Origin: Streptomonospora alba
GTDB taxonomy: Bacteria > Actinomycetota > Actinomycetes > Streptosporangiales > Streptosporangiaceae
Direction of reading: 5' to 3'
DNA: 64,000 bases
Assembly: GCF_000826685.1 (NCBI RefSeq)
Contig: NZ_JROO01000034.1
Span: 29,351 to 93,350 of the forward strand
This document shows, one piece after another, positions 36,101 to 44,562 of this stretch. The notes beneath the pieces are model-generated. The model did not search any database, was not told the DNA's origin, and saw nothing but the letters and a program-made list of their open reading frames with translations. The translations under genes were made by a program, and so were the position numbers. How positions within the stretch are numbered: the stretch's first letter is position 1; the number at the start of each line of letters is the position of its first letter.

Positions 36101-37205
36101 CTCCTGCGCCTTGGTCTCACAGTGCTACGCGCCGCACAACGCCCGGACCTTGGCTCATCCCAGTGCAGGTCCACAGGTCACGCGACGCTTGAAGCAACTG
36201 TACGAGCTCGTCCATCTACGTGGGCACCACCACATCACGGTGCGCGACCTGCGCTCGGCGCTGGCCTTCATGTTGACGTCGGGACGCAACTGCTCACAGA
36301 TCCGGGAGCTATACCGCGGTGATAGCACCGAAGCGATCGTGCAGAGCTTCTATTTCAACAGTTGGCTCGGCCCTGCCCAACCCCAGGACCGGTTGTTGGC
36401 ACTTCTGCAGGACGTGGATGTCGCACAGGCGCCTGACCCTGCGCTAGACCGCCAGCTCGACTACGTCGGGCCGGAGGCCGGGGCGGCGATGATGACTGTC
36501 GACCAGCGTGATGACTACGACTCACAGTTGCTGAGCGCCCAGTTCGACCGGCTGGCCCGCGGGAGCGTACCCGGGACCGTTCAGGTCGACGAGCACCGCC
36601 GCTACCTCGCATCGGCGCGGCGACGCTTCTACTTCGAGTGCGTGGATGACGAACGCGCGCGGCGGCTCCTGACGTATCGCTCCGCAGGCCGGTTCCGAGA
36701 GTTCCTGGGTGCCGGTGACCAAGTGGGACGGCATTGCGCGGAGGTGGTCCAGGCGATCAACCGCGGGGAAGGTCTGGTGGATCCCACGCGGCTGGGTGAC
36801 TATCTGGCCCTGCAAGTGCGTCAGGTTCCGAGGGGCACGATCCGCAGCTATCGGCTGTTCCCGGCCGAGGCGTTCCGCCTGGAAGTCCGCTCCCCGGCGC
36901 CTTCGCCCTATCTGGAAGAGCAGCCCCTCGGTCTTGTTCTGACCTACCACACCGAGTCGGGTCAACGTGTGGAGCTGGAGATCCGCTTGGACCTCTTCGA
37001 GCTTCTGGAGCGACTGCGCGCCGGCTACATTCCGGGCGTCGCCGATCAGCAAGGGCTCTACCTCGGCTTGGCGATCTTCAAGAATGAGCTCGCTGCTGCT
37101 CCTTACCAGCAGATCCTGCTCACGACCGGCAACGGTGACCTGCATCGTGTCACCCGTGAAGGCGACGGGCGTCTGCGGATGCACGCCGAGGAAGGGGATC
37201 GGTGA
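33144..37205 (+). CDS. NERD-pseudokinase-kinase-ATPase fusion (PglW / MAD6-like)
   Basis: The protein has 1353 residues. Domains in order: NERD nuclease-related domain (about 15-130; EIDLVVVTGHSVALGEVKGF); a pseudokinase (about 190-470) whose catalytic loop reads LHRALSPAAVLV, with Ala for the catalytic Asp, and no DFG; a second kinase (about 490-760) with glycine loop GSGRFGTVY, HCDVKPRNLM and DFN in place of DFG; a P-loop region with GNAGDGKTAFLEHL (about 822); and a long C-terminal part. Serine/threonine kinases with NERD domains mark BREX (PglW) and MADS systems, where phosphorylation signals infection. The TGATG overlap couples it to the next gene. Confidence 0.85.
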   Translation: MAQILGGGPPVNDAERAAIKHLRDHGPHEWLVLHNVEFPIHGVSREIDLVVVTGHSVALGEVKGFRGKIRVAGRRWFPTNGAPFGSPVRTLRGHARSVKGLLERAKPALSRVYVDHLVVLTASNAVLEDPNNLADADANDVTSLAQLIPTLDDVSRVRTGMVRDLQPYGDQIIQALTGSVKYPTGPQRFGNWEVSQRLGGTEEVTEYRAKNPSVPTSETVLLRVYRADPFQPEDVRASERLAIANAYEVLATMPRSPYIVGQREFFPIEDESRFVLVLDDVGGESLQLLLDDPRRPLGGDTKLRIIHDILRGLRHAHGHRVLHRALSPAAVLVSGGGKAVLTGFDHARPEAPRDHTVVDRLADVLDPAYVAPECQDHPQGLGRASDVYAAGMLSFRILTGELPFTSSTDQATRRSELPAEVMEAAGVPAEVATLLQRMCALDPARRPSAADAAETLRRVTGAGGGEWRGDDSTPSGVDYRNLSADHQLTRKYTVRRQLGSGRFGTVYLVYDNLAAEDRAIKLVLRDRESWTERARQEYQVLLGLEPHPNVVRAENADYLPDGTPYLVFEYLDGKDVAEVVQERQLGAADALKLGIDIARGLVFLHGNGVFHCDVKPRNLMWTDQGGKIVDFNVAVTADSSMSRAGGTSRYAPPDMRIAGPPSAEVLTDRDVYGLALTLYQLVTGGDWPFQSSYPAAGEEPAPPSEHSGRGLLSEDLTTTLVKALSPLRGDRYASSAELLAALESVDAVHAPPPQITTPPSPLPPDDTNPFVAHLQSLYSQSPLSNAGTRGEDPYGLYVPTFLDTRLEPAVFAGQHRLVVVTGNAGDGKTAFLEHLVSTAREKHGIEDERLSANGAEVRLRSGLRLRTNHDGSQDEGEKANDEVLRDFFAPFAGDSPEVDGQETRLIAINEGRLVDFLTSHEGRFAWLAERIRAGLAGEPDADGVAVVNLNRRSVVADVEGVGGDHEAIFDRMLRRMTHERFWEACNSCALVSQCYAPHNARTLAHPSAGPQVTRRLKQLYELVHLRGHHHITVRDLRSALAFMLTSGRNCSQIRELYRGDSTEAIVQSFYFNSWLGPAQPQDRLLALLQDVDVAQAPDPALDRQLDYVGPEAGAAMMTVDQRDDYDSQLLSAQFDRLARGSVPGTVQVDEHRRYLASARRRFYFECVDDERARRLLTYRSAGRFREFLGAGDQVGRHCAEVVQAINRGEGLVDPTRLGDYLALQVRQVPRGTIRSYRLFPAEAFRLEVRSPAPSPYLEEQPLGLVLTYHTESGQRVELEIRLDLFELLERLRAGYIPGVADQQGLYLGLAIFKNELAAAPYQQILLTTGNGDLHRVTREGDGRLRMHAEEGDR

Positions 37206-38782
37206 TGGCACTGAAACGCTCTGATCAGGAGTTTCGCCATCTCGGAGTCACCCATGTCGATTTCCACCAGTTGGATATGGATCGGGTGCTCACCGGGCTG
37301 CTACCCAGGCTGTGGTACGGCGGGGCGCCGAGTGTGCTGCACCGCGACAAGGACCTGAGTGTCAGCGAGTTCGTCGATACCATCACCCAGCATCCCCATC
37401 TGTTCACCGGCTTTGACCCGGAGGTCGCCTATCGCTGGGTGGAGACGCACTTGTTGGACATGGTCAATCGCGGCAAGCCCACCCAATCCGTGGCCGGATT
37501 GCGCCCGTTGCATGGATTCACCTATCGGTTCCGCAACGCTCGCCGTTCCCGCCCTTATGGTGCCGATGAGCAGCTCTACGCGATGATCAAACACGCCCGC
37601 GAAGGCCCCAAGGTCTTGCCGCTGCTCAAGGACTTCTTCTTCGCTGCAGTGGACCCGCATACCGGTCGAGCGCGTCCGGACGTTGCCATCGATGTGGAAG
37701 CGCAGGCTCTCATCAATCTGTGGGAGGCGGCCGAGGCAGACATTCACGACCGCGAAGACAAGAGCCGCCGCAACCCCGACCACCCGCCGCTCCTGCAGGA
37801 CGCCTGCGATCTTCTAGCTGACGACCTGATGCGGCTGCTGTTCCACGAGGAGCTCATCCCCCGCTCGGTACTGGTGGACTACGTCAAGATCCTCTTCGCC
37901 TTCCACCTCGCTCTGTATCACCTGCGCCTGTTGAAGGCACTGCCCGCCCAAGTGTCCGGGCAACGCACCGAAGCCGGCGCAGCTCTCTTCCTGGATGTCC
38001 AGAACCTGCCCGGCACTGCCACTGCGCGACTGGCCGAGCGCAGCGCCGAAGCATGGTTCGATCGCATCCCGAAGTTCGTGCAGGCTGGTTTCACGGTGAA
38101 GAAGCTGGACGAGTTCGCCCGGCACCTGATCCGACGCAAGAAGATGCGCCAACCCACCGACGGCGTCCTGCCCGTGCAGGAACTGCTGTCCCTGCTCGGG
38201 GCGGCCCACACCAAGGACCGCGACACCTACGCGGAGACGCGGTTGCAAACGATACTGGGCGACAACCGCGGCGACGCCGAGGACCTCGACCCGTCGCTCG
38301 ATCAGATTCAGCAGCTCGGTCTGGACCCGTTTACCACCTACGTCGAGATCGTTACGCACCTGCGGGTGGGCTTCCATCGCAGACGCATCCGCGAATGCCT
38401 GGACTCGATGTTGCTCAAGAACAAACCCGGCGCGATGCTCACCCAGCCGCGCAACGGGCAACGCCGGTTCACCCTAGACAGTCGAGTGGTGGAAGTGCTG
38501 CTGCAGATCGCGTTGCTGAGGGAGGGCGGCTCGGCCGGGTTTCACACCGCCGCGCTGCGGGTGGACGAGTTCCTGGACATCCTCCGCACCCGCTACGGGC
38601 TGTTCATCGACCAGCTTCCCCCCGGTGACGGGTTCGACCGTCCCAGCATCACCGACCAGGAGGCGTTGCGGGACAACGCCCGCGCCTTCACCGCACGCCT
38701 CCGCGAGATCGGCTTCTATTCCGATCTGTCGGACGCCTACCTCACTCAGACCATCTCCCCCCGATACATCATCCAGTCTTGA
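37205..38782 (+). CDS. Large helical protein of the methylation-associated defence operon
   Basis: The protein has 525 residues and is predominantly helical with many Leu/Arg/Asp-rich segments; no signal peptide, membrane helix or known catalytic motif is visible. Its position between a kinase-ATPase and a HerA-type ATPase corresponds to the uncharacterised protein of MADS-like operons (MAD7-like by order only). It probably bridges the kinase and the ATPase in a complex. The ATG at 37205 overlaps the kinase stop; a GTG one codon earlier is possible. Confidence 0.7.
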   Translation: MALKRSDQEFRHLGVTHVDFHQLDMDRVLTGLLPRLWYGGAPSVLHRDKDLSVSEFVDTITQHPHLFTGFDPEVAYRWVETHLLDMVNRGKPTQSVAGLRPLHGFTYRFRNARRSRPYGADEQLYAMIKHAREGPKVLPLLKDFFFAAVDPHTGRARPDVAIDVEAQALINLWEAAEADIHDREDKSRRNPDHPPLLQDACDLLADDLMRLLFHEELIPRSVLVDYVKILFAFHLALYHLRLLKALPAQVSGQRTEAGAALFLDVQNLPGTATARLAERSAEAWFDRIPKFVQAGFTVKKLDEFARHLIRRKKMRQPTDGVLPVQELLSLLGAAHTKDRDTYAETRLQTILGDNRGDAEDLDPSLDQIQQLGLDPFTTYVEIVTHLRVGFHRRRIRECLDSMLLKNKPGAMLTQPRNGQRRFTLDSRVVEVLLQIALLREGGSAGFHTAALRVDEFLDILRTRYGLFIDQLPPGDGFDRPSITDQEALRDNARAFTARLREIGFYSDLSDAYLTQTISPRYIIQS

Positions 38783-38817
38783 CACCGGGCCCGGAACAAA
38801 GAACCACAGGACCGTCC

Positions 38818-41800
38818 ATGAGCACCGGACTGCGCGAGCTGAGCGATCACGAACTCGATGCCGCACTGGAGCAGACGCTGGCCCCCCGTCTCGCCACGCT
38901 GCTGCAGAACCGCGTGGCCGGACATTGTGCACGCATCACCGAGATCCACACGGGCCTCGCCGTGGGGTTGTCCCGCCGTCTCCGCGCCGCCGTCAGCAAC
39001 GACGCCCAGGTCTACGTGCTCGGCGAGCCTCCAGAGGTTCCTACGGAGCTCGCGGTGTCCAGCACCAAACTCATCGAGCTACGCAATCCCGATGGCGAGC
39101 ACCTCCGCCCGCCGCTGCTGGTGTTCATCCCGCCCGGACACCGAGCCAGTGCCGAGGACTCCTTCGATGTAGCCACCTTCGAGGAGGTGCTGCTCGGAGA
39201 TGTTTATACGAAACTCGCAGAACGACTGCTGGCCGGCCTACCCGAGCAGCTTCGCTTCGGTGTCGAGGAGCTCTTCGACCTCCTCAAAGAATGGCCGCAT
39301 GCCGATACGCTCGCGCGCTGCCGCTATCTGTTGACCATCCAACACAACGACCAGGACTCAGAGGCCGCAGGAGCCGCCGTGTTCGAACTCGGCCTGATCC
39401 CCGATTTCGAACTGTTCCGCGACGTTACCCAGGTCCGCACCCGATCCGCCCGCAATCTGGCGCAGATGGAGATCCTCACCCGCGCCGACCGGCCCGAACG
39501 TCAACGGGTTATCGAACTCCAACTCACCGAGCCCGCATTCCGCAGCCGTCTGGCCGAGTTTCTCGTCCGCACAGGTATGGACAGCCCGCAGGCCTGGACC
39601 CGCCGGATCGTCGTCGACCGCACCAATTGGGCGCTGTCCTTCCACCGCTGGCCGCTGCCGCAGAATGTGGACAGCGACCACGTGCGCATCACGGTGGAGG
39701 AGCTCGCCGCGTTGCCTCGTGCAGGAACCAGCCCGGACCATGCTCAGCACTCGGTCTTGCAGTCCCTCACCGGCCGGCCGTATCTGATCGCCGGTAGCCG
39801 CGGCCCCGCCCAGCTGCCCATCTCCTTCAACGTGGAGCCCGACCCCCGGTCGGTGTCCGGACTGCATCGATTCTCCGCCGAACTGGTCTCCGACGAGGCC
39901 GGACCTACCGGTGTCTATGCCTCGGTGCGGGTCGCCAAGACGAAGAAGGCGGCCTACAGGGTGACGCTGAAGAAGTTGCGGGACACCCACCTCGATGCGG
40001 GCTGGCACTACATCCGCGTCCTCCCCGAAGATGTCGAAGGCATCCCACTGCCGGTCGAGCCGACCACCGGTGTGGACCATCCGCCGAACGAAAGCGAGCG
40101 GTTCTACATCGTCGCGGACGACGACCCCATCGACGAGGATCCCCCTCCGCGCACCCGCAAGCACATCGGCCTCACCCATGCCCTGCGTGACCTGCAATTC
40201 ACCGCCGCCGCCCAAAACCGGCCCTGGCGAGATGTGGCCTGCCAGTCCGTGCACTGGAAGGCCACCCAAGGCAGCGGCCGGCATACCGTCCTCGCCCGGT
40301 TCGGCCTGGACAGCCAAGTGGAGATTCCACTGGCGCCCGCGCTGGTTGAGGTGCAGCGACAGATCTTGACCGAGCCGGACCACCTCGGCCCCCGCCGCCT
40401 GCTGGTCCACAGCGATCATTCAGGAAGCGCAACCAGCGAAGATTCGCTAGAGCTCGCGGAGGACGACGAGCAGATCCAGACGTTCGTCGAGGCCCGGCGG
40501 GCGGTTTTCGACCTCATCCGGGGCGATGATGCGATGGTGGTGGAGGGCTGCGACCTCACCCGCCTGCGCCCTGCAGCGCAGCGATACGCCGAGGCCTACA
40601 CCGAGGTGTTGCAGGCTCGACTCGCCCAAGCCGAACGCGCCGCCCCCGACCAGGCACAGCGGCTGCTCACCGAAGTCGCCGCACTACTGCGCCTGGACTG
40701 CATCCAGATCGCCTACGCCGAAACCAGCCAGGCCCATGGCGACATCACGGTAGTAGCCCCCCTCAACCCCCTCCGACTGCTGTGGCTCGTCGCCTGGGCC
40801 CACCTCGGCCCGCACTGGCTCGATGCCGTCGCTGCTCACGACAACGCCGACGTCGCTGTCGCAGCCAGGTCGTTGCAGGCGCTGACCCCCATCGGGTTTC
40901 CCCTCGTCGTCCCGCGCGGCGGCGAACAACTTGCCATCGCAGCCAGCGACCTGACCCCCTACTGGGGCGTCTGCCTGCCCACCGACGCCACCGATCCGCA
41001 GCGCCTCCTCGCTGACCTCGCCGCGTCTCTGGATCTGCCGGAGCCATACGGCGGAGGTTCGATGATCTCCGGCGCACTCTTCGCCGACCGCATCGAGCAG
41101 TACCTGCGTCTGCACCCCTACGTGACCACGCTGTCCATCAGTGTCGTCAACCCCGGCCGCGGAGAACACCTCGCGGACATGCTCGTCGAGCTCCAGCGCC
41201 GAACGGCCACCTCAACTCTGAGCTACGACGTCCAATTGTTCAGCACGGCTCCCCAGGCCTCCACTACGGGTGAGGCCCTTGGCCAGCTCTTGCGTGGCCA
41301 ATGGACCACGCACGGCAGAGCCGACGCTTTCTACACCCGCAGCGGCAGCGGTCGACCCCAGAAGCTCGCCGTCTCGATACGTCCACTGGAGGAGTTCCGG
41401 GCTGCCAGTAGCACCCACAACACGCACATCACCTTCCTCTGCGACGCCTTCAGCGGTGAGCGCTTCGACACCGCCCCAGCCGACAACCGGGGAGGCGCTC
41501 CGGTGCATGGGCTACGCCAAGACGTGGATGTCACCTATATCGAAACCGAGGACGACATCGTCTGGCACAAGCAGCCGCGCCATCCCAGCAGCGCACTCAC
41601 GGAGCCGCTTCCCGGCGCCGAAGAGCTCTCCGACCTGCTGTGCGGCCTGCCACGAGTCGTCTCGGCCGCCTCCTCCGCGGTGACGACCGGCCAAGTCGGC
41701 ACCGAACTCGCTCCCCGCACCACGCTCAGCCTCACAACCGCCGACAAAACTCTGCTGCACCAGGCGCACCGCTCCAGCGACTGGGTGATCACCGTGGACC

Positions 41801-44226
41801 GCAGCTTGGGCGTGGAGTATTTCGACAGCCCCGGCGACACTCGCCGGCCCGACTATGTGATCGACTTCGACGCCGAAGGGCTGGATGGCTTCGGGCACCA
41901 CACAGTGGTCAGCTCCCGCTCGGTGGAGGAGATGCGGGCGCTGCTGACGCCGGTCCTGGGGCAGCACGGCTTGAATGTGGCGCCGCGCCACACAGCGACG
42001 TTCTTCGACCAGTTGCGGCTGCTGTCGGGCCGTCTCGCGTTCAAGCTCGCCTCGACCGCCGCCAATCAACGCACCGAAGTCGTGGGGCTCGCCCTGGCAC
42101 GGCTCTACTTGGACTACCAGGGGGCGCTGGACGATCAGGTGCTCGTGCCTCTGGACGCGCACCAGGAGCTCTACCGAGAGCCCCAGGCCCGAGGTGACGC
42201 CGTCGGCACGACGGTCGATTTCCAGCGCACCGACCTCGCCCTGTTCAGCCTGAACGCGCGAACCCGGACCATCACCGTTCGGCTAGTCGAGGTCAAGTGC
42301 TACACGACTCTGCCCGACCTGCAGGCCTACGAGCAGCTCAAGGACACGGTCCTCCGCCAGCTCGACCGCAGCGCCACCGTGCTGGCTGAGCATTTCGATC
42401 CCCACCGCCTCGAATCCGACCGCCCGGACCGCGCCGTGAAGAACGCCGAACTCGGCGACCTCCTCAAGCCGTACCTGATGCGGGCCCTGCGGTACCGCAC
42501 CATGCGCCCTTCCGCAGCCCAGGAGGCACGCTGGCTCCTGGAACGCCTCGACAAGGGCTACCAACTGCGCTTCACACGCACCGGACTCACCTTCGACCTC
42601 GCCGGCGGCGGCACTCACACCGAGTCCGAAGGCGGAGTGGAGTTCCATCGCGTCGGGCGAGACCTCATCGAAGAACTACTGGACGCCATCCCCACAGAGC
42701 CTGCGGCCGCACACGCGGCTCCACCGGAGTCCACCTCGGACGGCCTGGCGCAACTCGACCTGACGGTGCCGCGGATCACCGACGCCGCCTTCCAAGCTCC
42801 CGAACGCTCCCACGAGATCCCCGCGAACGAGCCGCTGCCGAGCGACGATGACGCCGACGAAGGGGACGCCGATGTGGAACCGCCTCTGGAAGCTTCAGCG
42901 ACTGCTGCACCTCCTGAGGCAAGTTCCGAGCGCCAAGCCCTCCAAAGTGCACAAAACCTAGCGCCAGATGAACCAGCTCCCGAACACCAGACCTTCACGG
43001 CCCCGAGCCAGAAGGAGCAGGTCGACCCGCCGGACACCTACCTTGGAAGTTCTGGGCCCTCCCCCCAGTACGGCGTGATCGGTGAGACGGCCGGCCGACG
43101 TGTCGCGCTCGACCTCAACGAGACCCACACCATCAGCCTCTTCGGCGTCCAGGGCGGCGGAAAGAGCTACACCCTGGGCAGCATCATCGAAGCCGCATCC
43201 CTGGCAGCACCGCCAGTCAACGAACTTCCTCGCCCCTTGGCGACGATCGTGTTCCACTACAGCCCCACCCTGGATTACGCCCCGGAGTTCACCAGCATGG
43301 TGGCGGCCAACGATGACGAGACGCAGGTCCAACGCCTGCGCGAACGCTACGGCGTGGAAGCGCGGGGGCTGGACGACATGGTGATGCTGGTGCCCGAGGA
43401 CCAGCTCACCGAACGCCGCAGCGAATACCCTGGGCTCGAGGTGCTACCGCTGAAGTTCGGCTCAGTAGAGCTCCGGGCCGAGCATTGGCGCTTCCTCATG
43501 GGAGCGGTCGGGAATCAGTCGACCTACATCCGCCAGTTGCAGCGAATCATGAAAGCCCACCGCAGGGACTTGCGGCTGGAGACTATCCGCACCGGGGTCG
43601 ATGACTCTCCGCTGTCCGACAACCTGAAACAGCTTGCGCATCAACGTCTCGACCTCGCCGCCGACTACATCGACGACTCCGTCCGGCTCCAGGACCTCGT
43701 GCGTCCCGGCCGGGTCATCATCGTCGACCTTCGGGACGAGTTCATCGAGAAGGACGAGGCACTAGGCCTGTTCGTGGTCCTCATGCAACTGTTCGCCGAG
43801 GCGCGCACCAGCGACGGGTGGTTCAACAAGCTGGCGGTCTTCGACGAGGCACATAAGTACATCGCCAACCCGGACTTGGTCGACGAACTGGTCAGCACCG
43901 TCCGCGAGATGAGGCACAAGGGTACGAACGTCCTGGTCGCCAGCCAGGATCCGCCCTCCGTTCCGATCAAGCTGATCGAACTGTCCGACCACGTGATCCT
44001 GCACAAATTCACCTCCCCGGCCTGGCTCAAGCACATGCAGAAGGCCAACGCCGCCCTCAACGGCCTGACCTCCAGCAAGATGGCAGCTCTTTCGCCGGGC
44101 GAGGCCTACGTCTGGGCGGGCAAGACTACCGAAGTTGCATTCAATCGCGGCGCAGTCAAGCTCAACCTTCGCCCCCGCCTGACCCGCCACGGCGGAGCCA
44201 CAAAGACGGCGACCTCGGACCTCTGA
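38818..44226 (+). CDS. Giant HerA/FtsK-type ATPase of the defence operon (MAD8-like)
   Basis: The protein has 1802 residues. About 1300 N-terminal residues have no recognised domain apart from a nuclease-like patch with RLVEVKCYTTLPDLQAYEQ (VEVKC, reminiscent of the PD-(D/E)XK core). An acidic, low-complexity linker follows. The C-terminal ~400 residues are a HerA-type translocase: Walker A GVQGGGKSYTLG (about 1442) and Walker B LAVFDEAHKYI (about 1672), then the sensor-like NVLVASQDPPSVP. It would be the motor or effector of the system. AGGACC precedes the ATG. A stem-loop follows the stop. Confidence 0.85.
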   Translation: MSTGLRELSDHELDAALEQTLAPRLATLLQNRVAGHCARITEIHTGLAVGLSRRLRAAVSNDAQVYVLGEPPEVPTELAVSSTKLIELRNPDGEHLRPPLLVFIPPGHRASAEDSFDVATFEEVLLGDVYTKLAERLLAGLPEQLRFGVEELFDLLKEWPHADTLARCRYLLTIQHNDQDSEAAGAAVFELGLIPDFELFRDVTQVRTRSARNLAQMEILTRADRPERQRVIELQLTEPAFRSRLAEFLVRTGMDSPQAWTRRIVVDRTNWALSFHRWPLPQNVDSDHVRITVEELAALPRAGTSPDHAQHSVLQSLTGRPYLIAGSRGPAQLPISFNVEPDPRSVSGLHRFSAELVSDEAGPTGVYASVRVAKTKKAAYRVTLKKLRDTHLDAGWHYIRVLPEDVEGIPLPVEPTTGVDHPPNESERFYIVADDDPIDEDPPPRTRKHIGLTHALRDLQFTAAAQNRPWRDVACQSVHWKATQGSGRHTVLARFGLDSQVEIPLAPALVEVQRQILTEPDHLGPRRLLVHSDHSGSATSEDSLELAEDDEQIQTFVEARRAVFDLIRGDDAMVVEGCDLTRLRPAAQRYAEAYTEVLQARLAQAERAAPDQAQRLLTEVAALLRLDCIQIAYAETSQAHGDITVVAPLNPLRLLWLVAWAHLGPHWLDAVAAHDNADVAVAARSLQALTPIGFPLVVPRGGEQLAIAASDLTPYWGVCLPTDATDPQRLLADLAASLDLPEPYGGGSMISGALFADRIEQYLRLHPYVTTLSISVVNPGRGEHLADMLVELQRRTATSTLSYDVQLFSTAPQASTTGEALGQLLRGQWTTHGRADAFYTRSGSGRPQKLAVSIRPLEEFRAASSTHNTHITFLCDAFSGERFDTAPADNRGGAPVHGLRQDVDVTYIETEDDIVWHKQPRHPSSALTEPLPGAEELSDLLCGLPRVVSAASSAVTTGQVGTELAPRTTLSLTTADKTLLHQAHRSSDWVITVDRSLGVEYFDSPGDTRRPDYVIDFDAEGLDGFGHHTVVSSRSVEEMRALLTPVLGQHGLNVAPRHTATFFDQLRLLSGRLAFKLASTAANQRTEVVGLALARLYLDYQGALDDQVLVPLDAHQELYREPQARGDAVGTTVDFQRTDLALFSLNARTRTITVRLVEVKCYTTLPDLQAYEQLKDTVLRQLDRSATVLAEHFDPHRLESDRPDRAVKNAELGDLLKPYLMRALRYRTMRPSAAQEARWLLERLDKGYQLRFTRTGLTFDLAGGGTHTESEGGVEFHRVGRDLIEELLDAIPTEPAAAHAAPPESTSDGLAQLDLTVPRITDAAFQAPERSHEIPANEPLPSDDDADEGDADVEPPLEASATAAPPEASSERQALQSAQNLAPDEPAPEHQTFTAPSQKEQVDPPDTYLGSSGPSPQYGVIGETAGRRVALDLNETHTISLFGVQGGGKSYTLGSIIEAASLAAPPVNELPRPLATIVFHYSPTLDYAPEFTSMVAANDDETQVQRLRERYGVEARGLDDMVMLVPEDQLTERRSEYPGLEVLPLKFGSVELRAEHWRFLMGAVGNQSTYIRQLQRIMKAHRRDLRLETIRTGVDDSPLSDNLKQLAHQRLDLAADYIDDSVRLQDLVRPGRVIIVDLRDEFIEKDEALGLFVVLMQLFAEARTSDGWFNKLAVFDEAHKYIANPDLVDELVSTVREMRHKGTNVLVASQDPPSVPIKLIELSDHVILHKFTSPAWLKHMQKANAALNGLTSSKMAALSPGEAYVWAGKTTEVAFNRGAVKLNLRPRLTRHGGATKTATSDL

Positions 44227-44229
44227 ACA

Positions 44230-44245
44230 GGAACAGAGCTGTTCC
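44230..44245 (+). terminator. Stem-loop after the HerA-type gene
   Basis: GGAACAG (44230-44236) and CTGTTCC (44239-44245) are perfectly complementary around a 2-nt spacer, starting 3 nt after the TGA. There is no U-tract. It is a weak, intrinsic-like stop for the five-gene operon. Confidence 0.4.
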
Positions 44246-44562
44246 GGGCAGTCAGTGAGGTGTTCCCCGCCCTGGACCCCGATATGTCTCGCCGGATCCC
44301 GTGCATCGGCGAGATCCGGATTCTGTCGATCAATCCCCGCACTTGCAGTGGCCGTTGGCGTCTTACCGTGCGTCGGCGCAACAGCCCCTTGGCACGGCTA
44401 CCTCCGATCGAAATCTGAGGTAATCTTGCGGCCAACTTTCTTGGAGGAAACGGGCTTATCCCGCATCTCACGAAGGATTTTCTGTCGCATTCTCAGCGTT
44501 GACCTTCAGCGAAACGGGTGTCCGCCAGCCTTCGATAGGAATGGTCGGGCGACTCGGGAGGA
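44246..44562. other. Convergent intergenic region
   Basis: About 320 bp between two convergent 3' ends. No frame with a ribosome binding site or protein-like composition is seen. GC content drops around 44,410-44,520, which could reflect a junction between two separately acquired defence modules. Confidence 0.4.

Noticed and set aside
30000..44226. Classic type I restriction-modification locus
   Set aside because: HsdM and HsdS are present but there is no HsdR; the downstream kinase-ATPase and HerA-type genes fit MADS/BREX-like systems better.
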